Shown piece after piece: positions 57,403 to 64,000 of a stretch of 64,000 nucleotides of DNA. The translations under genes and the position numbers were made by a program. The notes under the pieces were generated by a model. The model did no database searches. It had not been told where the DNA came from and saw only the letters and a list, made by a program, of their open reading frames with translations. Source of the stretch: Xanthomonas hydrangeae. Its GTDB lineage: Bacteria; Pseudomonadota; Gammaproteobacteria; Xanthomonadales; Xanthomonadaceae. The number at the start of each line of letters is the position of its first letter. Within the stretch, counting starts at the first letter, position 1. The DNA lies in assembly GCA_905142475.1 (NCBI GenBank), contig LR990730.1, forward strand, positions 3,658,001 through 3,722,000, written 5' to 3'.

Positions 57403-57983
57403 CAAAAATCCCCTGATTGCCTTGCAAGTTGCTTGGCCGATCCGTCAAACACTATAAGGCCCTACATATAGGCGCCCGTTCCATCGGGTCATTCCGTCCC
57501 CGTGCGGCACTTCCTTGTCTACGAGCTCTTCCATTGTACGCATACTGTTCACAGGGCGCTGCCAGGCAAGCGAGTCAGGCCCCTATTAGCAGCGCCTCAT
57601 CTGTTATCGGCCACGGCCCAGATTGCTTGAGACATTTTTTTCAGCCTCGCCAATACTTCAGTACGGATGCATATCAAGTACAGATTCATCAAATCAGCGA
57701 GTCGCTCAGCGAGCTTTGGCAGCGGCGCTCCATCTCATGGAATCCCCCAATGGACGATTCATCGTTCAAGAGATAGCTGGGTAGCCTTTTGGAATACCAA
57801 CTTGGATGGCGACCTGCCAAGCCTTCCATCCCGCTGAACTAGGTGACGTAGAGCCAAGTGTTTGCGTCGATAGCCAATGCACTATCATCTGGACACTTTG
57901 TTAACCCCTACATCGCATTGCACCGTACAGGAGCTGCGTTACCTTCTCCGCATACGTACGAGCAACCACACAGCGATGAGCAC
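57403..57983. other. Gene-free region between the protease and LysR genes
   Basis: About 580 bases with moderate A/T. A 119-codon plus-strand frame (57417-57776) has no plausible composition or ribosome site. It must contain the protease promoter. No repeats or RNA gene recognised. Confidence 0.45.
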
Positions 57984-58937
57984 TCAATTTGGCGCGGATA
58001 ACAACGTTGGCTCGGCGAAACGCCATTGTACTGGCAGGCGTTCGAGCACGTGCTGCATGAAGGCGCGCACCTTCGGGGTGAAGTCACGGCGATCGGCAAC
58101 GCAGAGGTAGATGCGCAGCGGCTCCGGTAATGCCTGGGCGGTGCTGCCGAGATCGGAGACAAACAGCGGCTGCAGCTGACCGCGCTGCAGATACGGCTGC
58201 ACGACATACGCGGCCAGTCGTGCAATGCCGCCGCCGGCAGCGGCCATGGTGGCGAGCGCATCGATATCGTCGCTGACCATCGCCTTGCCCAGCTCCGGCT
58301 GGAAGCGCACACCATTGCGGACGAAGTTCCAAGGCAGACAACGCCCATCGACCGGGTAACGCAGCAACAGGCAGTGGTGATACTTCAATTCGTCCGGGGT
58401 CTGCGGCGTACCGCAACGGGCCAGGTACTGCGGTGCCGCGCAGACCACCAGCGGCACTTGCGCGATGCAGCGCGCCACCAGGCCGTCTTCCAGCTGCGCT
58501 TCGATGCGCAGGCTGACGTCAACGCTTTCCTGCGCGTGCTGCACGGCGCGGTCGGTGCACAGCAGCTCGATCTCCAGTTGCGGATAGCGCTGGCGCAGCG
58601 CAGGCAACATCGGAGCGAGCACATGGCGCGCAAATGCGGCGGTACTGGCCACGCGCAAGCGCCCGGCCGGGGCCTGCTGCGGACCGGCGACCGATTGCCG
58701 TGCGCGTTCCAGGTCGCGCTCCAGCTGCCGCACCTGTTCGAAGTACAGCGTGCCTCGCTCGGTCAGTGCCAGGCTGCGCGTGGTCCGGTGCAGCAGGCGC
58801 ACGCCCAGATGCTGCTCCAGCCGCGCGATGTTCTGACTGACCGCAGCCGCGCTGACGCCCAGCAACTTGGCACCACCGGCAATGCTGCCGGCATCGACGG
58901 TGCTGACAAAACTACGGATGGACTGAAGAATGTTCAT
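57984..58937 (-). CDS. LysR-family transcriptional regulator
   Basis: 317 residues from ATG 58937 (MNILQSIRSFVSTVDAG). The N-terminal winged helix shows GGAKLLGVSAAAVSQNIARLEQHLGVRLLHRTTR. The ~200-residue effector domain has LEIELLCTDRAVQHAQESVDVSLRIEAQLEDG. It belongs to the group with short effector domains similar to DsdC/PtxR-like single regulators. The effector is unknown. It is divergent from a small DUF2798 membrane-protein gene across 137 bases containing a symmetric CGTAAG site, so it probably regulates that gene. Confidence 0.93.
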   Translation of the reverse strand: MNILQSIRSFVSTVDAGSIAGGAKLLGVSAAAVSQNIARLEQHLGVRLLHRTTRSLALTERGTLYFEQVRQLERDLERARQSVAGPQQAPAGRLRVASTAAFARHVLAPMLPALRQRYPQLEIELLCTDRAVQHAQESVDVSLRIEAQLEDGLVARCIAQVPLVVCAAPQYLARCGTPQTPDELKYHHCLLLRYPVDGRCLPWNFVRNGVRFQPELGKAMVSDDIDALATMAAAGGGIARLAAYVVQPYLQRGQLQPLFVSDLGSTAQALPEPLRIYLCVADRRDFTPKVRAFMQHVLERLPVQWRFAEPTLLSAPN

Positions 58938-58964
58938 TGTTGAGGCAAGTATTACCAAACGATT

Positions 58965-58981
58965 CGTAAGTTTTTCTTACG
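58965..58981. promoter_or_regulatory. Candidate LysR operator
   Basis: Perfect inverted repeat CGTAAG-TTTTT-CTTACG, 28 bases before the LysR start codon and ~95 bases before the DUF2798 start. It has the size and symmetry of a LysR-type T-N11-A site. Confidence 0.5.
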
Positions 58982-59074
58982 TAAGCCACAAGGCTACCCG
59001 ATCTACCCCGGCCGCGGTGGCATCTCTACAGTTCCCTTCCAGCCGCGCTTGTGCGGCAGTCGAGGTCATCCCCC

Positions 59075-59350
59075 ATGTCGTCATCTCCACCCTCCTCCCC
59101 GTTGGTGCGACCGCGCTGGAAACTCGGTGTGCGCGCCACCCCGTTCGTCTTCGCGTTCTATATGGCGGCGATCATGGCCTTGCTGATGTGCCTGGTCATC
59201 ACCGGCGCCAACACCGGGCTGGCACCCGGCTATCCGTGGCGCGTGCTGGACGCCTATCGCATTGCGATGCCCACCGCGTTCTGTTGCGTGCTGGTGGTGC
59301 GGCCATTGGTGATACGACTGGTGGCGTGGACGGTGCACGCGGCGCATTGA
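59075..59350 (+). CDS. DUF2798 small membrane protein
   Basis: 91 residues from ATG 59075 (MSSSPP). It has two membrane segments: TPFVFAFYMAAIMALLMCLVITGAN and IAMPTAFCCVLVVRPLVIRLV, with the NTGLAPGYPWRVLDAYRI loop between them, which is diagnostic of DUF2798. Function unknown; these genes often accompany LysR regulators, as here. The internal YPWRVLDAYRIAMPTAF motif is the family core. Confidence 0.85.
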   Translation: MSSSPPSSPLVRPRWKLGVRATPFVFAFYMAAIMALLMCLVITGANTGLAPGYPWRVLDAYRIAMPTAFCCVLVVRPLVIRLVAWTVHAAH

Positions 59351-59562
59351 GGCGTGCGCGCGCATCGCGCCGATCGCAAACAGGTGCTGCCGCGCAACAC
59401 GACACAGACCGCGTTTGCGACCGCCGTCATACCAATGATGGATTATTCCGTAATGAACACCACGGAACTGAAATACGATCGAAAATTGCTTTGACACTGA
59501 AGTAGCCGCTACGCAGCGTCGCTTCTCCACGGACCTGAGTCCGCCTTGTGGGGAAGTACGCA

Positions 59563-60912
59563 ATGAACATGTTACGCAGTGTCGCTGTGCAGTTCGCCGT
59601 CGTATTGGGCGTTGCTCTGGCCCCAAGTGCGCACGCGCAAACCCTGGTCTGGGAAGACAACTTCAACGGGCCGGGCATCGACGGCAACAAATGGACCTAC
59701 GACGTCGGTAACGGCTGCCAGATCGGTTTATGCGGCTGGGGCAATGGCGAGATGCAGTACTACACCAGCCGTGCCGAAAATGCGCGTATCGATAATGGCC
59801 GGCTGGTGATCGAGGCGCGGCGCGAGGCATTTCAGGGCATGCCGTTTACCTCGGCACGGCTCAAGACCGAAGGCCGCATGCACTTCAAGTACGGCACGCT
59901 GGAAGCGCGCATCAAGACGCCGGTGGTCGGCAACGGGCTGTGGCCAGCGTACTGGATGCTGGGCACGATCGGCGTGTGGCCCGGCCGCGGCGAAATCGAC
60001 CTGATGGAAGCCGGCATGGCTGCGGCGGTCGCTGCCGGCACTGCCAACCGCCGCATCGGTGCGGCCGTGCACTGGGACTACAACGGTTCGCAAGCCGACT
60101 ACGACACCAGCTATACCAGCCCGGTAAATCTGCACAACGACTTCCATGTGTATCGGTTGACCTGGGACCCGCAGTTCATCCGCGTGTCGATCGACGGCCA
60201 GCAGTACTTCGAATTTGCGATCTCCAACATCGAAGGCGCCTCATTGCACGAATTCCACCAGCAGCACTATCTGCTGCTCAATCTTGCGGTGGGCGGCACC
60301 TATACCGGCATTACCTCGCCTGCTGCGGTGACGGCGCCGCTGCCGGGCAAGATGGAGATCGATTACATCCGGTTGTATCAAAACCCCGGCGCACAACTGT
60401 ATGTCGGCGCGCAACATGCCGCGCCTGCGGGGCGCTTCGGTGTCTTCACCGAGCAAAGCGATACCAGTGCGCGGCTGACGTTCGGCCAGGATGCCGAGCT
60501 GTACTTATGGAACAACCTCACCCCGATTGCGCAAGCCCCATTCGAAGGCCGCAACGTAATGGCGTACCGCGCCAATGCCGGTGTCTGGTACGGCCTGGGC
60601 ATCCAGACCGACTATCGCAATATGGCCGCGTATGCGGGCGGCGCACTGAAACTGCACGTTAAAACCACGACGCCTTCGACCTTCAAGATCGGCATCAACA
60701 GCAGTTTCGGCGACAGCTGGGTGGACTTCGCCGCGGGCGGCAATCAGTATGGATTGGTGCGCGATGGCGCCTGGCATGAAGTCAGTATCCCCTTTAGCGC
60801 GTTCTACGATCTGGATCTGCAAGCGGTCAAACAGATGTTCATGCTGGTGGCCGATCCACCGTCCGCGCCGGTGGAGATCGCCATCGACAAGGTGTACTAC
60901 CAGAGCCGTTGA
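59563..60912 (+). CDS. Secreted beta-glucanase/galactanase-like GH16 enzyme
   Basis: 449 residues from ATG 59563 (MNMLRS), following GGGGAAG. The signal peptide ends at SAHAQ (~26). The GH16 domain (~27-275) has LVWEDNFNGPGIDGNKWTY and the catalytic GEIDLMEAG, with E144, D146 and E149. A separate C-terminal beta-sandwich (~280-449) is of carbohydrate-binding type. It likely cuts beta-1,3(4)-glucans or related polymers in the plant cell wall. It stands alone, downstream of the DUF2798 gene by ~210 bases. Confidence 0.9.
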   Translation: MNMLRSVAVQFAVVLGVALAPSAHAQTLVWEDNFNGPGIDGNKWTYDVGNGCQIGLCGWGNGEMQYYTSRAENARIDNGRLVIEARREAFQGMPFTSARLKTEGRMHFKYGTLEARIKTPVVGNGLWPAYWMLGTIGVWPGRGEIDLMEAGMAAAVAAGTANRRIGAAVHWDYNGSQADYDTSYTSPVNLHNDFHVYRLTWDPQFIRVSIDGQQYFEFAISNIEGASLHEFHQQHYLLLNLAVGGTYTGITSPAAVTAPLPGKMEIDYIRLYQNPGAQLYVGAQHAAPAGRFGVFTEQSDTSARLTFGQDAELYLWNNLTPIAQAPFEGRNVMAYRANAGVWYGLGIQTDYRNMAAYAGGALKLHVKTTTPSTFKIGINSSFGDSWVDFAAGGNQYGLVRDGAWHEVSIPFSAFYDLDLQAVKQMFMLVADPPSAPVEIAIDKVYYQSR

Positions 60913-60946
60913 ATCCGCAACGCAACGGGACGCGAGCAGCCAACGT

Positions 60947-61315
60947 TCAAGCGTTGGCTGCAACGCCTTTGAGCATGTCGATCAGCTGACGCAGGCGGTA
61001 GGGCTTGGGCAGAAAATCCACCTGCGGCGGCAGTGGCGGCAACTGCGCCTTGGCAAACCCGGACGCCAGGATGATGCGTGCCTGCGGCAGCAGCTGCGTC
61101 ACCTGCTCGCTCAGCTCGATGCCCGACATGCCGTTGGGCATGCGGATATCGCTGAACACCACATCGTAAGGGCCGCTCTCGCGCAGCATGCGCAATGCAC
61201 TGTGACCATCGTCGGCGGTGTCGACGGTGATGCCGGCATCGCGCAGTGCTTCGCCGATCAGTTCGCGCAACTCTTCTTGGTCCTCAACCATCAGCAAGCG
61301 CAGGGATTCAGTCAT
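60947..61315 (-). CDS. Stand-alone response-regulator receiver domain
   Basis: 122 residues, a CheY-like domain only. Acidic pair E11/D12, phospho-acceptor D56 (FSDIRMP), S/T-switch region ILASGFAKA and K104 (LPKPY). No output domain. Its start overlaps the stop of the PAS histidine kinase gene by 8 bases, so the two form a pair. It may act through protein contact or as a phosphate sink. Confidence 0.92.
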   Translation of the reverse strand: MTESLRLLMVEDQEELRELIGEALRDAGITVDTADDGHSALRMLRESGPYDVVFSDIRMPNGMSGIELSEQVTQLLPQARIILASGFAKAQLPPLPPQVDFLPKPYRLRQLIDMLKGVAANA

Positions 61316-62459
61316 GCTCGGCGTCCTCGATGGCCGGGAGAAACAAGGTCACGGCGGTGCCGTGTCCGGGTGCGGTGTCAAGCTCGACAAAACCACCGGA
61401 TTGGGACGCGAAGCCGAACACCTGGCTCAAGCCCAGGCCGGCATTCTTGCCCGCATCCTTGGTGGTGAAAAACGCCTCGCCAGCGCGCTGCGCTACATCC
61501 GCTCGCATGCCGCTGCCATTATCGCGCACCGCAACGCTGACGTAAGTGCGCTGTGCAGCGTGCGGGTGGGACGGTGCGGCACGCCGCTGTACGGCAGTGG
61601 CAAGCACGATCGTACCGCCATCGGGCATGGCATCGCAGCTATTGAAGACCAGGTTGAGCAATGCGGCCTCCAATTGACCTGGGTCCATACGCACATCCGG
61701 CAGTGTCTGGGCCAATTCAAGCGAGAGGCCAAGGCCGGCCGGGCACGCACGCTGCAGCAGTTCCAACGCGCCGGTCACGATTGCATTGACTGCATGGCGT
61801 TGCGGAGGCGATTGCTGCCCGCGTGCGAAGGCGAGCACGTGGCGGGTCAGCAAGGTGCCCCGCTCCACTGCCGTCTGCGCAGCACCCAGCAAGGTGCGCA
61901 GACGCGCATCCTCGCCCGCACGCCGCGAGATCAGATCCAGGCTGGTCGCCATCACGGTCAGCAGATTGTTGAAGTCATGCGCCATGCCCCGCGTCAACCG
62001 GCCCAGCGCCTGGCTGCGTTGCGTCTGCGCCAGCACCTGCTGCGATTGCTGCGCTGCATGGCGTTCGCTGATATCGCAGGTCACCACGGCAAAACCGATC
62101 AGCACGTCGAGTTCCAATACCGGCTCGATCACCATGCGGGCAAGGAATTGGCTGCCATCCTTGCGCAAGCGCCAGCCTTCGGCAGTAGCGCGACCATCGC
62201 GCCTGGCGATCTCAAGCAGGTGTGCCAGCTCGCCGCGCGGCGCATCTTCACGCGCATGAAAACGCGAAAAATGTGTCCCCATGACCTCGGCGGCGGCGGA
62301 GCCGTGAATGCGCTCGCAGGCTGTGTTCCAGCTACGCACGTGGCCGCCCGTATCGAGCGTGTAGATCGCGCAATCGCACATGCTCTCAAGCAACAGCTGG
62401 CACTGCCGGCTGTTGTGAGAAAGCGGCCCGACGGTGTCGGTGGCCGTTTCCGCATCCAT
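61308..62459 (-). CDS. PAS-domain sensor histidine kinase
   Basis: 383 residues from ATG 62459 (MDAETATD). No membrane segment, so a cytoplasmic sensor. The PAS domain lies at ~20-135 (AIYTLDTGGHVRSWNTACERI; FAVVTCDISER). The HisKA phosphorylation site is H161 in GMAHDFNNLLTV. The ATPase has LLNLVFNSCDAMPDGG, VRDNGSGM and GKNAGLGLSQVFG. The HDFNN form is typical of kinases that pair with small receivers, and the receiver gene overlaps its end. Confidence 0.93.
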   Translation of the reverse strand: MDAETATDTVGPLSHNSRQCQLLLESMCDCAIYTLDTGGHVRSWNTACERIHGSAAAEVMGTHFSRFHAREDAPRGELAHLLEIARRDGRATAEGWRLRKDGSQFLARMVIEPVLELDVLIGFAVVTCDISERHAAQQSQQVLAQTQRSQALGRLTRGMAHDFNNLLTVMATSLDLISRRAGEDARLRTLLGAAQTAVERGTLLTRHVLAFARGQQSPPQRHAVNAIVTGALELLQRACPAGLGLSLELAQTLPDVRMDPGQLEAALLNLVFNSCDAMPDGGTIVLATAVQRRAAPSHPHAAQRTYVSVAVRDNGSGMRADVAQRAGEAFFTTKDAGKNAGLGLSQVFGFASQSGGFVELDTAPGHGTAVTLFLPAIEDAEHD

Positions 62460-62584
62460 CACGCGATGTTTCCCCCTGGAAAGCGCGCGACCATAGTGAC
62501 GGATACGTGAAGGCCATGTGCAAGCCAACCCGGCCGGAAAGCGTCAAATTTCCGGCGATTTACGCGTGAAAGTTATCGGCTAAC

Positions 62585-64000
62585 ATGACCGCCCTCCCAC
62601 TTAGGTCCGCGCGCCTCATGCAGAACATCTCGACCACACGCGACCGCTGGGTGTGGGTCATCGCGGGGGCCTTGATGGCTGCGACGCTCGCTGTGGAATT
62701 GGTCACACCGCTTGGCTATGCGGTGTGGCTGACCTACTTCGTCGCGGTTGGGGTGACGGTGTTTCAAAACCGCACGCAGGTTCCATTGATTGTGGGCGCA
62801 CTGTCATGCGTGTTGTTGGCAGTGGGTTTCAATCTGGCGCCGTCCAGCACCAATTCCAGTTTTTCCTCGATCAACCGCAGCATCGGTGGCGTGTCGTTCC
62901 TGGCGATGGCGCTGGTGGTGACGCAGGCGATCCGCGCGCGGCGTCAGGCCGAATTCGCGCTGTGGCTGCAGCAGGCAGAGAACACGGTCGAAGCGAGTTT
63001 GCGCGGTGACCAAAGCCCGGAAGCATTGGCCGATGCTGCCGTTAGCGCACTGTGCGACACGCTGGATGCGCAGGTGGGCGCGCTGTATCGCATCGAAGGC
63101 GAGCGCCTGCGTTTGACCGGTGGCACCGCGCTTCCGGCCGACATGCCCAGGACACTGCCGACCAACACCGGGCAACTGGGCGACGCCTTGCAGCGTCGCG
63201 CGGTGCGCCGCGTGCGCGGCGTGGACGCAGGACATCTGCAGATCGCCTCCAGCCTGGGCAAGAGCAGTTGCCAGGAACTGCTGCTGACACCTGTCACTGC
63301 CGATGGCCGTGTGATCGGCATCGTCGAACTTGGCCGCGTGACCGACCCGCGCACTGCCGGTTCGCGCGAGCAGGAACTGCTGGCACGCTGCGGCGAGAAC
63401 ATCGGCCTGGCCTTGCGCACCGCGTTGCTGCGCGCGCAGCTGGTGACCTTGCTGGAAGAAACCCAGCGCCAGAGCGAAGAACTGCAGACCCAGCAGGAAG
63501 AGCTGCGCGTGACCAACGAAGAGTTGGAAGAGCAAAGCCGCAGCCTGCAGCAATCGCAAAGCGATCTGGAACAGCAGCAGGCCGAGCTGGAACAGACCAA
63601 CGTGCAGCTGGAAGAACGCACCCAGGCACTGGAAGCGCAGAAGCAGGCCTTGCTGGTTGCGCAGAACCAGCTGGTGCGCAACAGCAACGAGCTCTCCACC
63701 GCCTCGCGTTACAAGTCCGAATTTCTGGCCAATATGTCGCACGAATTGCGCACCCCGCTCAACAGCGCGCTGATCCTGGCCAAGCTGCTGGCCGACAACA
63801 GGGACGGCACGCTCAGCACCGAGCAGGTGAAGTATGCGCAGGCGATTCTCTCTTCCAACAACGATCTGCTGGCGCTGATCAACGACATTCTGGATTTGTC
63901 CAAGATCGAAGCCGGGCATGTGGAACTGGCCGACGAAACCATCGCGACCAGCTCGGTGCTGCAGCGCCTGCGCGAAACCTTCGAGCCACTGGCGCGGCAA
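62585..64000 (+). CDS. Membrane GAF-domain histidine kinase, N-terminal part
   Basis: At least 472 residues; the gene runs off the window. ATG 62585 is used; ATG 62618 (MQNISTTRD) is a close alternative. Two to three membrane segments lie in residues ~17-110, then a GAF domain (~145-295: LCDTLDAQVGALYRIEGERL ... IGIVELGRV). A long Gln/Glu-rich coiled coil (~296-365) leads to the HisKA box FLANMSHELRTPL, with phospho-acceptor H386. It is divergent from the PAS kinase/receiver pair, 125 bases apart. Proteins of this form are usually hybrid kinases with C-terminal receivers, which cannot be seen here. Confidence 0.9.
   Translation, partial: MTALPLRSARLMQNISTTRDRWVWVIAGALMAATLAVELVTPLGYAVWLTYFVAVGVTVFQNRTQVPLIVGALSCVLLAVGFNLAPSSTNSSFSSINRSIGGVSFLAMALVVTQAIRARRQAEFALWLQQAENTVEASLRGDQSPEALADAAVSALCDTLDAQVGALYRIEGERLRLTGGTALPADMPRTLPTNTGQLGDALQRRAVRRVRGVDAGHLQIASSLGKSSCQELLLTPVTADGRVIGIVELGRVTDPRTAGSREQELLARCGENIGLALRTALLRAQLVTLLEETQRQSEELQTQQEELRVTNEELEEQSRSLQQSQSDLEQQQAELEQTNVQLEERTQALEAQKQALLVAQNQLVRNSNELSTASRYKSEFLANMSHELRTPLNSALILAKLLADNRDGTLSTEQVKYAQAILSSNNDLLALINDILDLSKIEAGHVELADETIATSSVLQRLRETFEPLARQ

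Noticed and set aside
57417..57776. 119-codon plus-strand frame in the protease-LysR spacer
   Set aside because: No ribosome site, no domain or hydrophobic pattern, and composition unlike coding sequence here.

Overview
The window is a high-GC, gene-dense gammaproteobacterial chromosome segment. Its gene families and intergenic repeats point strongly to Xanthomonas: paired TonB-dependent receptors and plant-polysaccharide hydrolases, an rpoE-rseA-mucD operon, and many GGGAATCGGGAATCGG-type spacers. The species cannot be fixed from the sequence alone. No rRNA, tRNA, CRISPR array or intact insertion sequence was recognised.

Layout. (1) 1-2,100: envelope-stress operon rpoE-rseA-mucD (minus; mucD is cut by the window edge), with a good sigma-E-type promoter in front. 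(2) 2,268-4,349: a fused enoyl-CoA hydratase/3-hydroxyacyl-CoA dehydrogenase, separated by a strong bidirectional terminator from (3) 4,519-12,817: a TonB-dependent receptor, a small exported C-rich protein, two TPR-sulfotransferases and a TPR-aspartyl/asparaginyl beta-hydroxylase. This group looks like an uncharacterised protein-modification locus and is the most attractive candidate for a new system here. (4) 12,987-13,952: a CDF metal exporter. (5) 14,806-22,053: a valine/isobutyrate catabolic operon (mmsA, acyl-CoA dehydrogenase, enoyl-CoA hydratase, HIBYL-CoA hydrolase, mmsB). It is divergent from a ScfR/RamB-like regulator, and matching TTCGCA-N3-TTCGCA sites lie at both ends of the shared promoter. 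(6) 22,421-31,690: galactan/arabinogalactan use, comprising an outer-membrane receptor, GH53 endo-galactanase, GH2 beta-galactosidase and GH29 alpha-fucosidase. (7) 31,691-41,712: a decayed 1.1-kb spacer, mutS, a DUF937 protein, katG with an upstream OxyR-like site, hslR, and a MATE exporter.

(8) 41,867-49,906: translation and secretion genes rpsP-rimM-trmD-rplS and ffh, all minus, with ypjD divergent from ffh. The usual ffh-rpsP adjacency is broken by an insertion carrying pabC, a nitronate monooxygenase, a DUF2314-ankyrin gene and repeats. (9) 49,909-60,912: galM, a serine beta-lactamase-like hydrolase, GH51 arabinofuranosidase, a peptidyl-Asp-type metalloprotease fused to ricin-type lectin domains, a LysR/DUF2798 divergent pair, and a GH16 glucanase. 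(10) 60,947-64,000: a PAS histidine kinase with a stand-alone receiver, and a divergent GAF/coiled-coil histidine kinase that runs off the window.

A composite repeat (nested hairpin plus a variable number of 69-bp units) occurs at 14.3, 39.1 and 47.0 kb. A diverged fourth copy at 47.4 kb keeps the hairpin with paired base differences in its stems. Functional assignments come from recognising motifs and family features by eye; no database search was run.
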